From: Bacteroidetes bacterium UBA6063 | GTDB lineage: Bacteria; Bacteroidota; Bacteroidia; NS11-12g; UBA9320 | Assembly (NCBI GenBank): GCA_002428905.1 | Contig: DIYD01000303.1 | Span: forward strand, 1-7,047 | Length of the DNA: 7,047 nucleotides | Direction of reading: 5' to 3' | Shown: positions 1 to 5,739 of the stretch, in pieces | How positions within the stretch are numbered: the first letter of the stretch is position 1 | Layout: every line of letters begins with the position of its first letter | The notes under the pieces: generated by a model | What the model saw: only the letters and a program-made list of their open reading frames with translations | Told to the model about the DNA's origin: nothing | The model's database searches: none | Made by a program: the position numbers and the translations under genes

Positions 1-2
1 AA

Positions 3-1649
3 TTATTGAATCATAATTCGGCGGCTTCCGATCATGCCATTGTTACGCACATTCAGGAAGTAAACTCCTTTGGGTAGGTCCGGCAATATCATGGTATGCT
101 GACTGCCATGAGTCGCTGTTTCACGATCTACGATCTTACCTTGCATATCCATCAAGAGCAATTCACCATTATCGAAGCTTCCTTCATTTAAGTTAAGCGT
201 TAGGGTATTTCCGGTTACCGGGTTTGGATAAACGTTTAAGCTTAGCAGTTCAATGTTTTCAATGCCCACCGTACTTACGTTAAGAAGAGACTTGGTAACC
301 TCATCTACACCAAATTCATTGGTAACTTTCAAGGTTACTTTATACACCCCTGTGGCTGTGAATTTAACCGTGATGTCTTTGTCCTTATTCAAATCACCCT
401 TAACAATCACAACATTAGTCGTTCCGCCCGCATTGGCTTCAATCACCCATGAACGCTTTGTGGCTGGTTTACCACCGCTAATGTCGGTTAATGTCGTTTC
501 TTCGTTAATCTCAATATTTGTTTTTGTTGCAGAGAAATCAGCAACAGGTGCCAGGTTATCGATCGTTACCTTTTTGATGATGTGGTGTGAATGATCCGTC
601 ACATACAATGCATTACCGCCATCATAACCAAGTCCGTGTAAGATACCAAAACGGGCATCAAGTCCAACGCCATCCTGATTTCCAGTAGACGATTTGCTGC
701 CAGCGAAGGTACTGATGGTTTTATTCGTTTCGTCAATCACACGAATTGTAGTATTGTCTGCCACGTAAATTAACCCATCTACGACAGCCACACCGCGTGG
801 CGAACGGAATCCACCATCTGCCAACGATCCATCTTTGTGCGGGAACCCTGTAACGATGGTAGTCGTACCGCCAGTCTTAATGTTTACCTTTCGTAGTGCA
901 GGTGTTCCGAAGTCGGTAACAACAACATGGTTGTCGTCATACATAGCAATACCATATGGAGAATTGAATCGGGCGTTTGCGCCACCTGAAGCATCCGTGC
1001 TTCCGGTTTCACCTTTTTTACCAGCAAGTGTAGTTACCACACCACCAGGTGTAATCTTACGAATACAATCGTTTAGGAAGTCGGTAACATACATATTGCC
1101 GTCTTTGTCCATTGCTATTCCTTTTGGTGCCTCGAATCGGGCGGCAGTACCTGTTCCATCTCTGTAACCCGGTTGCCCGAAGTTGGCAGAAGGGTTTCCT
1201 CCGGCAAAGGTGCTTGCAATCTGACCATCACCAACGTTTACAAATCGCGTTAATCTTCGAATGGCGTGGTTACCGTCATCGACAATGAAAGCGTTGCCGG
1301 CAGCATCACAAACGGCTGCTGTTGGTGCATAGTATGATGCGGCATTACCCGTACCATTTTTATAACCCAACGAGAAGCTGGGGTCACCAATTTTACCACT
1401 TCGGTTGTAAACTTTACCATTGGCAATCAAGCGAATCTTGTTGCTCTCTGTTACATATAAATTACCGTTGTTGTCCCAGGCCAAACCTTCCGGTTTGTTA
1501 AAATAAGCATCGGCCAAATCGGCTGTAGAATTCGATACGTTCGAAGAAGGATTGTTGTGTGCTTTACCTGCAAACGACGATACGGTTTGCGCAAAGCTGA
1601 TACCCGCTGTTAGTAAACAAGTAGTGGTTATAAGAAGAATCTTTTTCAT
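3..1649 (-). CDS. Secreted NHL-repeat beta-propeller protein with PKD domain and T9SS type A sorting signal
   Basis: The 548-residue product starts with a Sec signal peptide (residues 1-20: KK, hydrophobic stretch, cleavage after SFA). About six NHL-type blades follow at roughly 50-75, 108-133, 172-200, 228-255, 281-305 and 333-361. They carry recurring cores such as PEGLAWDNNGNLYVTE and PKGIAMDKDGNMYVTD, with DGxGxxARF linkers. Residues 366-458 resemble a PKD/Ig-like domain (APVADFSATKTNIE, then GVYKVTLKVTNEFG). The C-terminus (472-548) is a type A T9SS sorting domain: VYPNPVTGNTLTLNL, LLMDMQGKIV, KGVYFLNV and a basic RR near the end. The family pattern predicts export by Sec, passage through the outer membrane by T9SS, and surface attachment or release. 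The propeller may bind a ligand or protein partner, and no catalytic motif is visible. The gene is complete, with ATG at 1649 and TAA at 3-5, and lies 53 bp downstream of purC. Its actual ligand is unknown. Confidence 0.93.
   Translation of the reverse strand: MKKILLITTTCLLTAGISFAQTVSSFAGKAHNNPSSNVSNSTADLADAYFNKPEGLAWDNNGNLYVTESNKIRLIANGKVYNRSGKIGDPSFSLGYKNGTGNAASYYAPTAAVCDAAGNAFIVDDGNHAIRRLTRFVNVGDGQIASTFAGGNPSANFGQPGYRDGTGTAARFEAPKGIAMDKDGNMYVTDFLNDCIRKITPGGVVTTLAGKKGETGSTDASGGANARFNSPYGIAMYDDNHVVVTDFGTPALRKVNIKTGGTTTIVTGFPHKDGSLADGGFRSPRGVAVVDGLIYVADNTTIRVIDETNKTISTFAGSKSSTGNQDGVGLDARFGILHGLGYDGGNALYVTDHSHHIIKKVTIDNLAPVADFSATKTNIEINEETTLTDISGGKPATKRSWVIEANAGGTTNVVIVKGDLNKDKDITVKFTATGVYKVTLKVTNEFGVDEVTKSLLNVSTVGIENIELLSLNVYPNPVTGNTLTLNLNEGSFDNGELLLMDMQGKIVDRETATHGSQHTMILPDLPKGVYFLNVRNNGMIGSRRIMIQ
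912..1143 (-). repeat. Two blade-encoding repeats with 168-bp period inside the NHL gene
   Basis: Short exact words recur 168 bp apart: GTCGGTAAC at 912-920 and 1080-1088, and GAATCGGGCG at 966-975 and 1134-1143 (plus-strand reading). 168 bp equals 56 codons, the spacing between the VTDF motifs at residues about 188 and 244. The two neighbouring blades are therefore recognisable duplicates at DNA level, while the other blades have diverged. This is an intragenic protein repeat, not a mobile or CRISPR repeat. Confidence 0.6.
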
Positions 1650-1702
1650 ATAAACTTAATAATTTCAAAATCTGTTTAGAGATTCGAAAATACCAAGTTC
1701 TA

Positions 1703-2659
1703 TTAGATTCCCTGCATATTCTGTGTAATAAAAGACTCCACACTCGTCGAAATCGTGTTCATAATATCTGTATAATCTCGTTTCACGAATGTTTTACCAG
1801 TGATTTGCTCATACAGTTCAATGTATCGGTTTGAAACGCTTTCAACAAACTCTGGTGTCATATCAGGTACCAATTGACCATCCAGTCCCTGGAACCCATT
1901 GTCTATCAACCATTGACGCACAAACTCTTTGGAAAGTTGCCGTTGTTTTTGGTCTTTCGACTGGATTTCATCGTAGGTGTCTCTGTAAAAATATCGACTA
2001 CTGTCCGGTGTATGAATCTCATCGATCAGGATGATTTTATTCTCATGAATTCCAAACTCATACTTGGTATCCACCAGAATGAGTCCTTGTTCGTCGGCTT
2101 TTGTACTTCCGGCTTCGAAAAGCGCAAGACCATAATGCTCTAGTTTCTCTATCTCTTTCTTTTTCAAGATCTTACGGGAGTTCAACTCCGCGAACGAAAT
2201 ATCTTCGTCATGACCGGTTTTCGCCTTTGTTGTAGGAGTAATAATCGGATTAGGAAGTTTGTCGTTTTCCTTAAGTCCGTCGGGTAACTTTACACCGCAT
2301 ATTTCTCGTCCACCGTCGCGATATACGCGCCAGGCGTGACCAGCAAGATAACCTCGAACAACGATTTCAACGGGCAAGGGCTCGCATCGTAATCCTATGG
2401 TTACATGGGGATCCGGCTCAGCAAGCTTCCAATTTGGAACAATCTGTTGCGTATCATCCAGAAAGGTAGAAGCTATTTGGTTCAATACCTGTCCCTTGTG
2501 AGGGATTGGTAATGGAAGTACGTGGTCGAATGCAGAGATTCGATCACTAGCGATTAACACCAAGTACTGGTCGTTGATATTATATACATCGCGAACTTTT
2601 CCGCGATAAAAGTCTTTTTGGCCGTTGAAGAAGAAGTTTGTAGAAACTAACGATTCCAT
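1703..2659 (-). CDS. purC: Phosphoribosylaminoimidazole-succinocarboxamide synthase (SAICAR synthase)
   Basis: PurC catalyses the ATP-dependent joining of aspartate to CAIR to give SAICAR, a step of cytosolic de novo purine synthesis. The 318-residue protein shows the family landmarks: GKVRDVY (20-26) at the nucleotide-binding N-terminus, ASDRISAFD (37-45), VRGYLAGHAWRVY (101-113), the SAICAR synthetase signature LVDTKYEFG (195-203) and IDEIHTPDSSRYF (212-224). The length fits the longer yeast Ade1-like/Bacteroidota form rather than the short bacterial form of about 240 residues. The extra C-terminal part (about 240-318) is typical of that form. ATG at 2659 is chosen because STNFFFNGQKDFYRGKVRDVY aligns with the family N-terminus. 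No other purine gene is in the window, so it appears to stand alone or in a loose operon with its neighbours. Confidence 0.97.
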   Translation of the reverse strand: MESLVSTNFFFNGQKDFYRGKVRDVYNINDQYLVLIASDRISAFDHVLPLPIPHKGQVLNQIASTFLDDTQQIVPNWKLAEPDPHVTIGLRCEPLPVEIVVRGYLAGHAWRVYRDGGREICGVKLPDGLKENDKLPNPIITPTTKAKTGHDEDISFAELNSRKILKKKEIEKLEHYGLALFEAGSTKADEQGLILVDTKYEFGIHENKIILIDEIHTPDSSRYFYRDTYDEIQSKDQKQRQLSKEFVRQWLIDNGFQGLDGQLVPDMTPEFVESVSNRYIELYEQITGKTFVKRDYTDIMNTISTSVESFITQNMQGI

Positions 2660-2663
2660 ATTT

Positions 2664-2690
2664 CAAATGTAAAAATAAGGGTTAAATCAA
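2664..2690 (-). promoter_or_regulatory. Possible Bacteroidota-type promoter of purC
   Basis: On the minus strand TACATTTG (2671 to 2664) matches the Bacteroidota -7 consensus TAnnTTTG exactly. A TTG (2690-2688) lies 16 bp upstream as a -33 candidate, just short of the usual 17-23 bp spacing. The -7 element ends only four bases before the purC ATG, so transcription would start at or inside the start codon. Either the mRNA is essentially leaderless or the match is accidental. Confidence 0.25.
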
Positions 2691-2712
2691 CTGAATTTAT
2701 TTCAATAAATCT

Positions 2713-3717
2713 TTAGATAAGTGTTAAATAATTGAGCGTATTTACACCATCGGCATAATCGGTCAATTGGGTTGCCTGTGTGCTCCCAAAGGGCTGAGCA
2801 CTCAGCTGATCAATGTCGGAAACCACCACTTGAATCTCTTCTTCCAATTCGGATAACTGATGTTCCACATCATCCAGTGTATTGTAACGCTCGTAAAAGA
2901 TACATCCCAGCGGAGAATGGAGTTTTTCGTCTTCCTTCGCGAGTACATAACCTGTGTCGAGATGCTCGGTCAGATTCATAAGAAAAATTGCTTTGTGGTA
3001 GGTATAATTGTTCGCATACTTGTTATGATCGATCAAATTCTGGTACTTAATCAGGTTGTCAAGTATACGTGTAATGTCAAATTCTTGAGGTATTAACAGT
3101 TTGGTCACATTGCGACATCCAAGCCCAAAATACTGGAAGATGTCGTCGGCGAGCAGACCCAATTGCTCATCGGTTTCCTTCCCACTCAATACGGCTATAG
3201 ATGTACGGTTTTTGCGGATTATACGCGGGATGTCGCGGAAATAGTATTCAAAATAACGAGCGGTATTGTTGCTTCCCGTGGCGATCACCGCATCCGGTTT
3301 CTGGATGCGCTCGGCAATATGAATGCGTTCACCCAGTTTTGGGTTGATTTCATTCAGTTTTGCTACAACAAACTTCATCAAAACCTCGTCGTTTTGAGAA
3401 AGTTTAACCATGGCGTTATGCCCGGTGCACAATACACTTAACAGGTCGTGAAAGCCAACCATAGGAATGTTACCAGCCATAACGATTCCGACCGTTTTTG
3501 GAGCAGAATTCTCTTCCTGAACCTTCGACAACCAATCTGATAAGTTGCTTGTTGTAAGGCAATTACTCCAGTTCTTAAGGCAGTAACGAACGTTTGGTTC
3601 TGTAAACCAATTGTTCTTTAGGTATGCCTGTTCAATGACTGCATTTAAGTCAGTTGAATCTGGGTTTATGGCTTCTCCTAACGCGGCAAAAGCGTCTATT
3701 ATTTCGGTCTTATTCAA
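2713..3717 (-). CDS. LuxC-family acyl-CoA reductase
   Basis: This 334-residue protein belongs to the LuxC/acyl-CoA reductase family, which is ALDH-like and reduces activated fatty acyl groups to aldehydes with NAD(P)H. Visible landmarks are VGIVMAGNIPMVGFHD (76-91), a Rossmann-like segment, then VIATGSNNTARYFEYYF (144-160) and FGLGCRNVTKLLIP (197-210). Cys201 in that last motif is the expected acyl-accepting nucleophile. Luminous-bacterial LuxC is around 480 residues, and the shorter form here matches what I know of Bacteroidota homologues. The start is TTG at 3717: an in-frame TGA lies three codons upstream (TGA CCC GAT TTG), and no in-frame ATG occurs until well inside the conserved N-terminal region. 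No luxD, luxE, luxA or luxB is nearby, so bioluminescence is not implied. Its acyl substrate is not evident. purC follows after 53 bp. Confidence 0.9.
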   Translation of the reverse strand: MNKTEIIDAFAALGEAINPDSTDLNAVIEQAYLKNNWFTEPNVRYCLKNWSNCLTTSNLSDWLSKVQEENSAPKTVGIVMAGNIPMVGFHDLLSVLCTGHNAMVKLSQNDEVLMKFVVAKLNEINPKLGERIHIAERIQKPDAVIATGSNNTARYFEYYFRDIPRIIRKNRTSIAVLSGKETDEQLGLLADDIFQYFGLGCRNVTKLLIPQEFDITRILDNLIKYQNLIDHNKYANNYTYHKAIFLMNLTEHLDTGYVLAKEDEKLHSPLGCIFYERYNTLDDVEHQLSELEEEIQVVVSDIDQLSAQPFGSTQATQLTDYADGVNTLNYLTLI

Positions 3718-3745
3718 ATCGGGTCACGTGCGATTTTCGCGTTGG

Positions 3746-3776
3746 CAAAGGAATAACGACTTGTGCATTATCCAAA
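3746..3776 (-). promoter_or_regulatory. Candidate promoter of the acyl-CoA reductase gene
   Basis: On the minus strand TTTG (3776-3773) is followed 19 bp later by TTCCTTTG (3753-3746). This fits the Bacteroidota -33 TTTG / -7 TAnnTTTG pattern with one mismatch and good spacing. A start site near 3739 would leave about 22 nt of leader before the TTG start codon. The left arm of the inverted repeat (3762-3770) lies inside the spacer. A weaker alternative is AAACTTTG at 3780-3773, with a TTG at 3806-3804. Confidence 0.35.
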
Positions 3777-3821
3777 GTTTTTCTAAAAAAAACGCTGAGA
3801 TGACAACGTCTGTAATGCACA
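3762..3821. repeat. 9-bp perfect inverted repeat in the divergent intergenic region
   Basis: TGTGCATTA at 3762-3770 and TAATGCACA at 3813-3821 are exact reverse complements separated by 42 bp. Their centres are 51 bp apart, close to five helical turns. One arm is in the spacer of the candidate reductase promoter and the other upstream of it. This layout would suit a pair of operator half-sites or a DNA-looping repressor. A hairpin with a 42-nt loop is less likely. A chance occurrence in 176 bp is not excluded. Confidence 0.4.
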
Positions 3822-3826
3822 TGCTG

Positions 3827-3839
3827 TTAATAATATTAA
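3827..3839. repeat. Small AT-rich palindrome upstream of the YkuK-family gene
   Basis: TTAATA-A-TATTAA is a perfect 6+6 palindrome with one central base. A GTTTAAAC palindrome follows at 3842-3849. Both lie 45-67 bp before the plus-strand start codon, where regulatory sites could be expected. AT-rich palindromes of this size are common by chance, so the functional claim is weak. Confidence 0.2.
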
Positions 3840-3893
3840 GCGTTTAAACAATAGTACTTCAATTAAATTACGATCGAATTAACATATACAAAA

Positions 3894-4367
3894 ATGAAAA
3901 TTTGGAGAAAACTAACCGGAGAACGCTTACAAAAATCGCTTTATGAAGAGGTAGAAGCTACCATCCTCAGAGAGCGTGAGTTCCACCGACTAAAAGTATG
4001 CATTGGCACAGATTCACAAGTAAAGGGTGATATCGTTGAATTTGCGACGGCCATTGTCTTTCTACGCGAAGGTAAGGGTGGATTCATTTACTTAAACACC
4101 TACAAAACAGAAGCGAAGTACAGCATCAAGGAACGGATGATCAAAGAGGTTTCAGATTCCATTGAAGTTGCTTACTTGTTGTGTCCGCTATTCGATAAAT
4201 ACGATGTTGAGATGGAGGTACACGCAGATATCAATAGCGATCCTCATTTCAAATCGCATGTTGCATTCAAAGAAGCCATGGGATACATCATGGGTATGGG
4301 ATATACCTTCCGTGCGAAGCCGGAGGCTTTTGCAAGCACGTATTGCGCAAATAAAGCGGTCAAATAG
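3894..4367 (+). CDS. YkuK-family (DUF458) RNase H-like protein
   Basis: This 157-residue protein has the YkuK/DUF458 pattern: a first strand with KVCIGTDSQ (35-43) carrying a putative metal-binding Asp; EFATAIVFLREGKGGFIYL (50-68) forming the next beta-hairpin; a helix rich in charged residues (SIKERMIKEVSDSIEVAYLL); then EVHADINSDP (about 109-118), with a second Asp; and the C-terminal GYIMGMGYTFRAKPEAFASTYCANKA. The fold resembles RNase H, and two Asp residues sit at the expected beta-strand ends. The family has no firmly established reaction that I know of, so nuclease activity is only an inference. B. subtilis YkuK is the namesake. Start at the ATG at 3894, preceded by an A-rich leader without a clear Shine-Dalgarno. 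It is the only plus-strand gene here, divergent from the acyl-CoA reductase and convergent with the lipid kinase operon. Confidence 0.88.
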   Translation: MKIWRKLTGERLQKSLYEEVEATILREREFHRLKVCIGTDSQVKGDIVEFATAIVFLREGKGGFIYLNTYKTEAKYSIKERMIKEVSDSIEVAYLLCPLFDKYDVEMEVHADINSDPHFKSHVAFKEAMGYIMGMGYTFRAKPEAFASTYCANKAVK

Positions 4368-4599
4368 CCTGGAACAAGCAATTTATTCATGTGTGTAGAT
4401 GTGAAAATGCCTTAGGCCTTAAGCATCTCAACCTGAAAATGTACTGAAGTCAGATTGGAACTTTAAGCGTATTGCTGAGCGTCTCGATCTGATTTTTTTT
4501 GTTACGAGGTTTCAACTGATTGTCACTGCCACACCTTGATCGTCAACCATCAGTCGCTAAACCCAGACCAAACCATGCTTCACCCCACATCGATATAGC
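4368..4599. other. Convergent intergenic gap without a recognisable gene
   Basis: This is the 232-bp space between two converging genes. On both strands the longest ATG-started frames are under about 20 codons. It holds the possible plus-strand terminator, an imperfect palindrome around CTTAGGCCTTAAG (about 4407-4426), and a 6-bp inverted repeat ACTGAT/ATCAGT (4515-4520, 4549-4554). No A-tract is placed to act as a clear terminator for the minus-strand operon. An unknown small RNA cannot be ruled out by eye. Confidence 0.5.
4440..4500 (+). terminator. Possible intrinsic terminator after the YkuK-family gene
   Basis: TCAGAT (4450-4455) pairs with ATCTGA (4487-4492), extendable with G-U and A-T pairs. 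The loop of about 30 nt contains smaller hairpins (GAG/CTC and AGC/GCT). Eight consecutive T residues follow at 4493-4500. The T tract and its position downstream of the plus-strand stop support a terminator. The stem is weak and distant, about 80 nt past the stop codon, so the call is tentative. Confidence 0.4.
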
Positions 4600-4998
4600 T
4601 CAAGATCCAACCTGAACCAAAACCTCCATAAGTTTTGGTATAAAAATGATCAGTCCTACAATGCCTGCGCACAAAGCGGCAAACAATACCATACCTGCAG
4701 CAATGTCCTTAATGGTTTTAACACTCTCATGGTATGAAGGGTGTAAGAAGTTCATTGTTTTTTCTATGGCGGTATTGGCCAATTCAGCGGTAATGACCAG
4801 AGCGATACATACCATGATGGCAACCCACTCTGTACCCGTAATATCGAGTAGAAGACCTAAGATACACGTCACTAAGGCAATAACGGCATGAATCTTCAGA
4901 TTACGTTCATTACCGAAGGCTATTATCAGTCCGTTTATCGCATGTTTGAAGGCCTTAATCAATCGTGGATTATTTTGGTCGAAGATCGTTAATTCCAT
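4600..4998 (-). CDS. dgkA: DgkA-family membrane lipid kinase (diacylglycerol or undecaprenol kinase)
   Basis: This 132-residue integral membrane kinase would phosphorylate a lipid alcohol, either diacylglycerol or undecaprenol, on the cytoplasmic face of the inner membrane. The amphipathic N-terminus FKHAINGLIIAFGNERNLKIH is followed by three hydrophobic helices (about 36-52, 55-72 and 98-121). The family motif AELANTAIEK (71-80) supplies the expected catalytic and metal ligands Glu72, Asn75 and Glu79. Lys97-Asp98 in TIKDIAAGMVL match E. coli Lys94-Asp95, and Glu31 matches E. coli Glu28. One deviation: the residue after the motif is Asn83, where E. coli and Gram-positive members have Asp (E. 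coli Asp80). Substrate choice cannot be read from sequence; most non-proteobacterial members act on undecaprenol. It is the last gene of the minus-strand membrane operon, and its start overlaps the preceding 44-codon ORF by 29 bp. Confidence 0.92.
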   Translation of the reverse strand: MELTIFDQNNPRLIKAFKHAINGLIIAFGNERNLKIHAVIALVTCILGLLLDITGTEWVAIMVCIALVITAELANTAIEKTMNFLHPSYHESVKTIKDIAAGMVLFAALCAGIVGLIIFIPKLMEVLVQVGS

Positions 4999-5104
4999 TG
5001 GATATTGCTGTTATGAGTTGATGAATGTTTTGGTTTCGAAGTATAAGAACCAGCACCGCTAAGCCTAGAAACAGCCTCCATTTGTGTCTATTTCGGTAGA
5101 TCAC
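4970..5104 (-). CDS. Small single-helix membrane ORF (44 aa, GTG start) between DUF1361 gene and dgkA
   Basis: Reading the minus strand from GTG at 5104 gives a 44-residue peptide ending in TAA at 4970-4972. Its N-terminus is basic (IYRNRHKWR). The hydrophobic core LFLGLAVLVLIL covers residues about 11-22, and a polar, possibly helical tail follows (RNQNIHQLITAISNGINDLRPK). This is a plausible single-pass protein with a cytoplasmic N-terminus by the positive-inside rule. The GTG overlaps the TGA of the upstream DUF1361 gene as GTGA, a classic coupling arrangement, with AAGGA just before it. The 3' end overlaps the start of dgkA in another frame. An in-frame TAA two codons before the GTG fixes the start. 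I do not recognise a family. It could instead be an untranslated spacer, but the hydrophobic pattern and exact tiling of an otherwise empty 102-bp gap favour a real gene. Confidence 0.5.
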   Translation of the reverse strand: MIYRNRHKWRLFLGLAVLVLILRNQNIHQLITAISNGINDLRPK

Positions 5105-5739
5105 GATTCCTTACTCAAACTGTGAAACATAAGATGGGTTGCCCATCCGAAAACACTGGAAACCAGTACAAACTTGAGTACGATCCATCGTTCTGGACTC
5201 CAGGCTAAATGCCAGATATGAGATGAAAACTGCAACGGATGCAGAAGTGCATCCCAACTGTTGTAGCGTTCTACGCGTCCGAGATAGATGCCAAAGCCGA
5301 TTAAGGGAAAAATAATAAGACTAAAAGCTGTGCTAAAGCGTGATCCGAACCATATGGTCAACTGGTGAATAAGGATCCTGACCGTTTTATAGGTGAGAAG
5401 TAAACCGGTCAATCCATAAGCGAAGAACAGTACCAAATCGTACCACATGGTATCGGTGTGCACGCTAAGTCTAAAATGAACAAAGTCCGTAATCAGGTAT
5501 GCCGAATTGGGCAAGAACAACACCGACAGCGACATCAGCACCGCTTTAAGGTACCATTTGTGATTTGCGCTGACGTGTTGTACAAATTTGTAGGGCAGCC
5601 AGGCCAGGAACAGATTCCAGACCAAAAACAAGAACAACATATCCCAGGTGATAAACACGCGAAGCGTAGATAGTCCCAAACAGGTTAACAGACCAATTAC
5701 GATGGCCAACGATGATTTATTTTTAAAATAGTTGTGCAT
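5101..5739 (-). CDS. DUF1361 family integral membrane protein
   Basis: This 212-residue protein has about six hydrophobic helices (roughly 9-30, 33-56, 64-84, 98-118, 137-155, 184-205). It carries the DUF1361 hallmarks VLFLPNSAYLITDFVHF (73-89), WYDLVLFFAYGLTGLLL (99-115) and GIYLGRVERYNSWDALLHP (150-168). The conserved Asn, Asp, His, Arg and Trp near membrane ends could form a functional site, but the family has no known function. Start at ATG 5739 lies inside the end of the upstream membrane gene (17-bp overlap), and its TGA overlaps the GTG of the following small ORF. Both junctions imply translational coupling. Location in the inner membrane is inferred from the helices; there is no cleavable signal peptide. 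Confidence 0.85.
   Translation of the reverse strand: MHNYFKNKSSLAIVIGLLTCLGLSTLRVFITWDMLFLFLVWNLFLAWLPYKFVQHVSANHKWYLKAVLMSLSVLFLPNSAYLITDFVHFRLSVHTDTMWYDLVLFFAYGLTGLLLTYKTVRILIHQLTIWFGSRFSTAFSLIIFPLIGFGIYLGRVERYNSWDALLHPLQFSSHIWHLAWSPERWIVLKFVLVSSVFGWATHLMFHSLSKES

Noticed and set aside
253..1167. Plus-strand open frames of about 110 codons across the NHL gene
   Set aside because: They are antisense to a well-supported secreted protein, lack domain signatures and arise from its repeat-biased codon use.
2713..3717. A bioluminescence (lux) locus suggested by the LuxC homologue
   Set aside because: No luciferase, transferase or synthetase genes are adjacent, and short LuxC-like reductases occur in many non-luminous Bacteroidota.
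4162..4398. 78-codon plus-strand frame overlapping the end of the YkuK-family gene
   Set aside because: It is an alternate frame of a gene with clear family motifs, and its peptide has no plausible pattern of its own.
4407..4426. Imperfect palindrome around CTTAGGCCTTAAG as a terminator
   Set aside because: Two of eight pairs mismatch and no T-tract follows on either strand.
5007..5080. ATG-started 30-codon frame (MEAVSRLSG...) in the gap before dgkA
   Set aside because: It is Ser/Asn/His-rich with no hydrophobic or family pattern, and the GTG frame covers the same DNA with a much more protein-like sequence and coupled boundaries.
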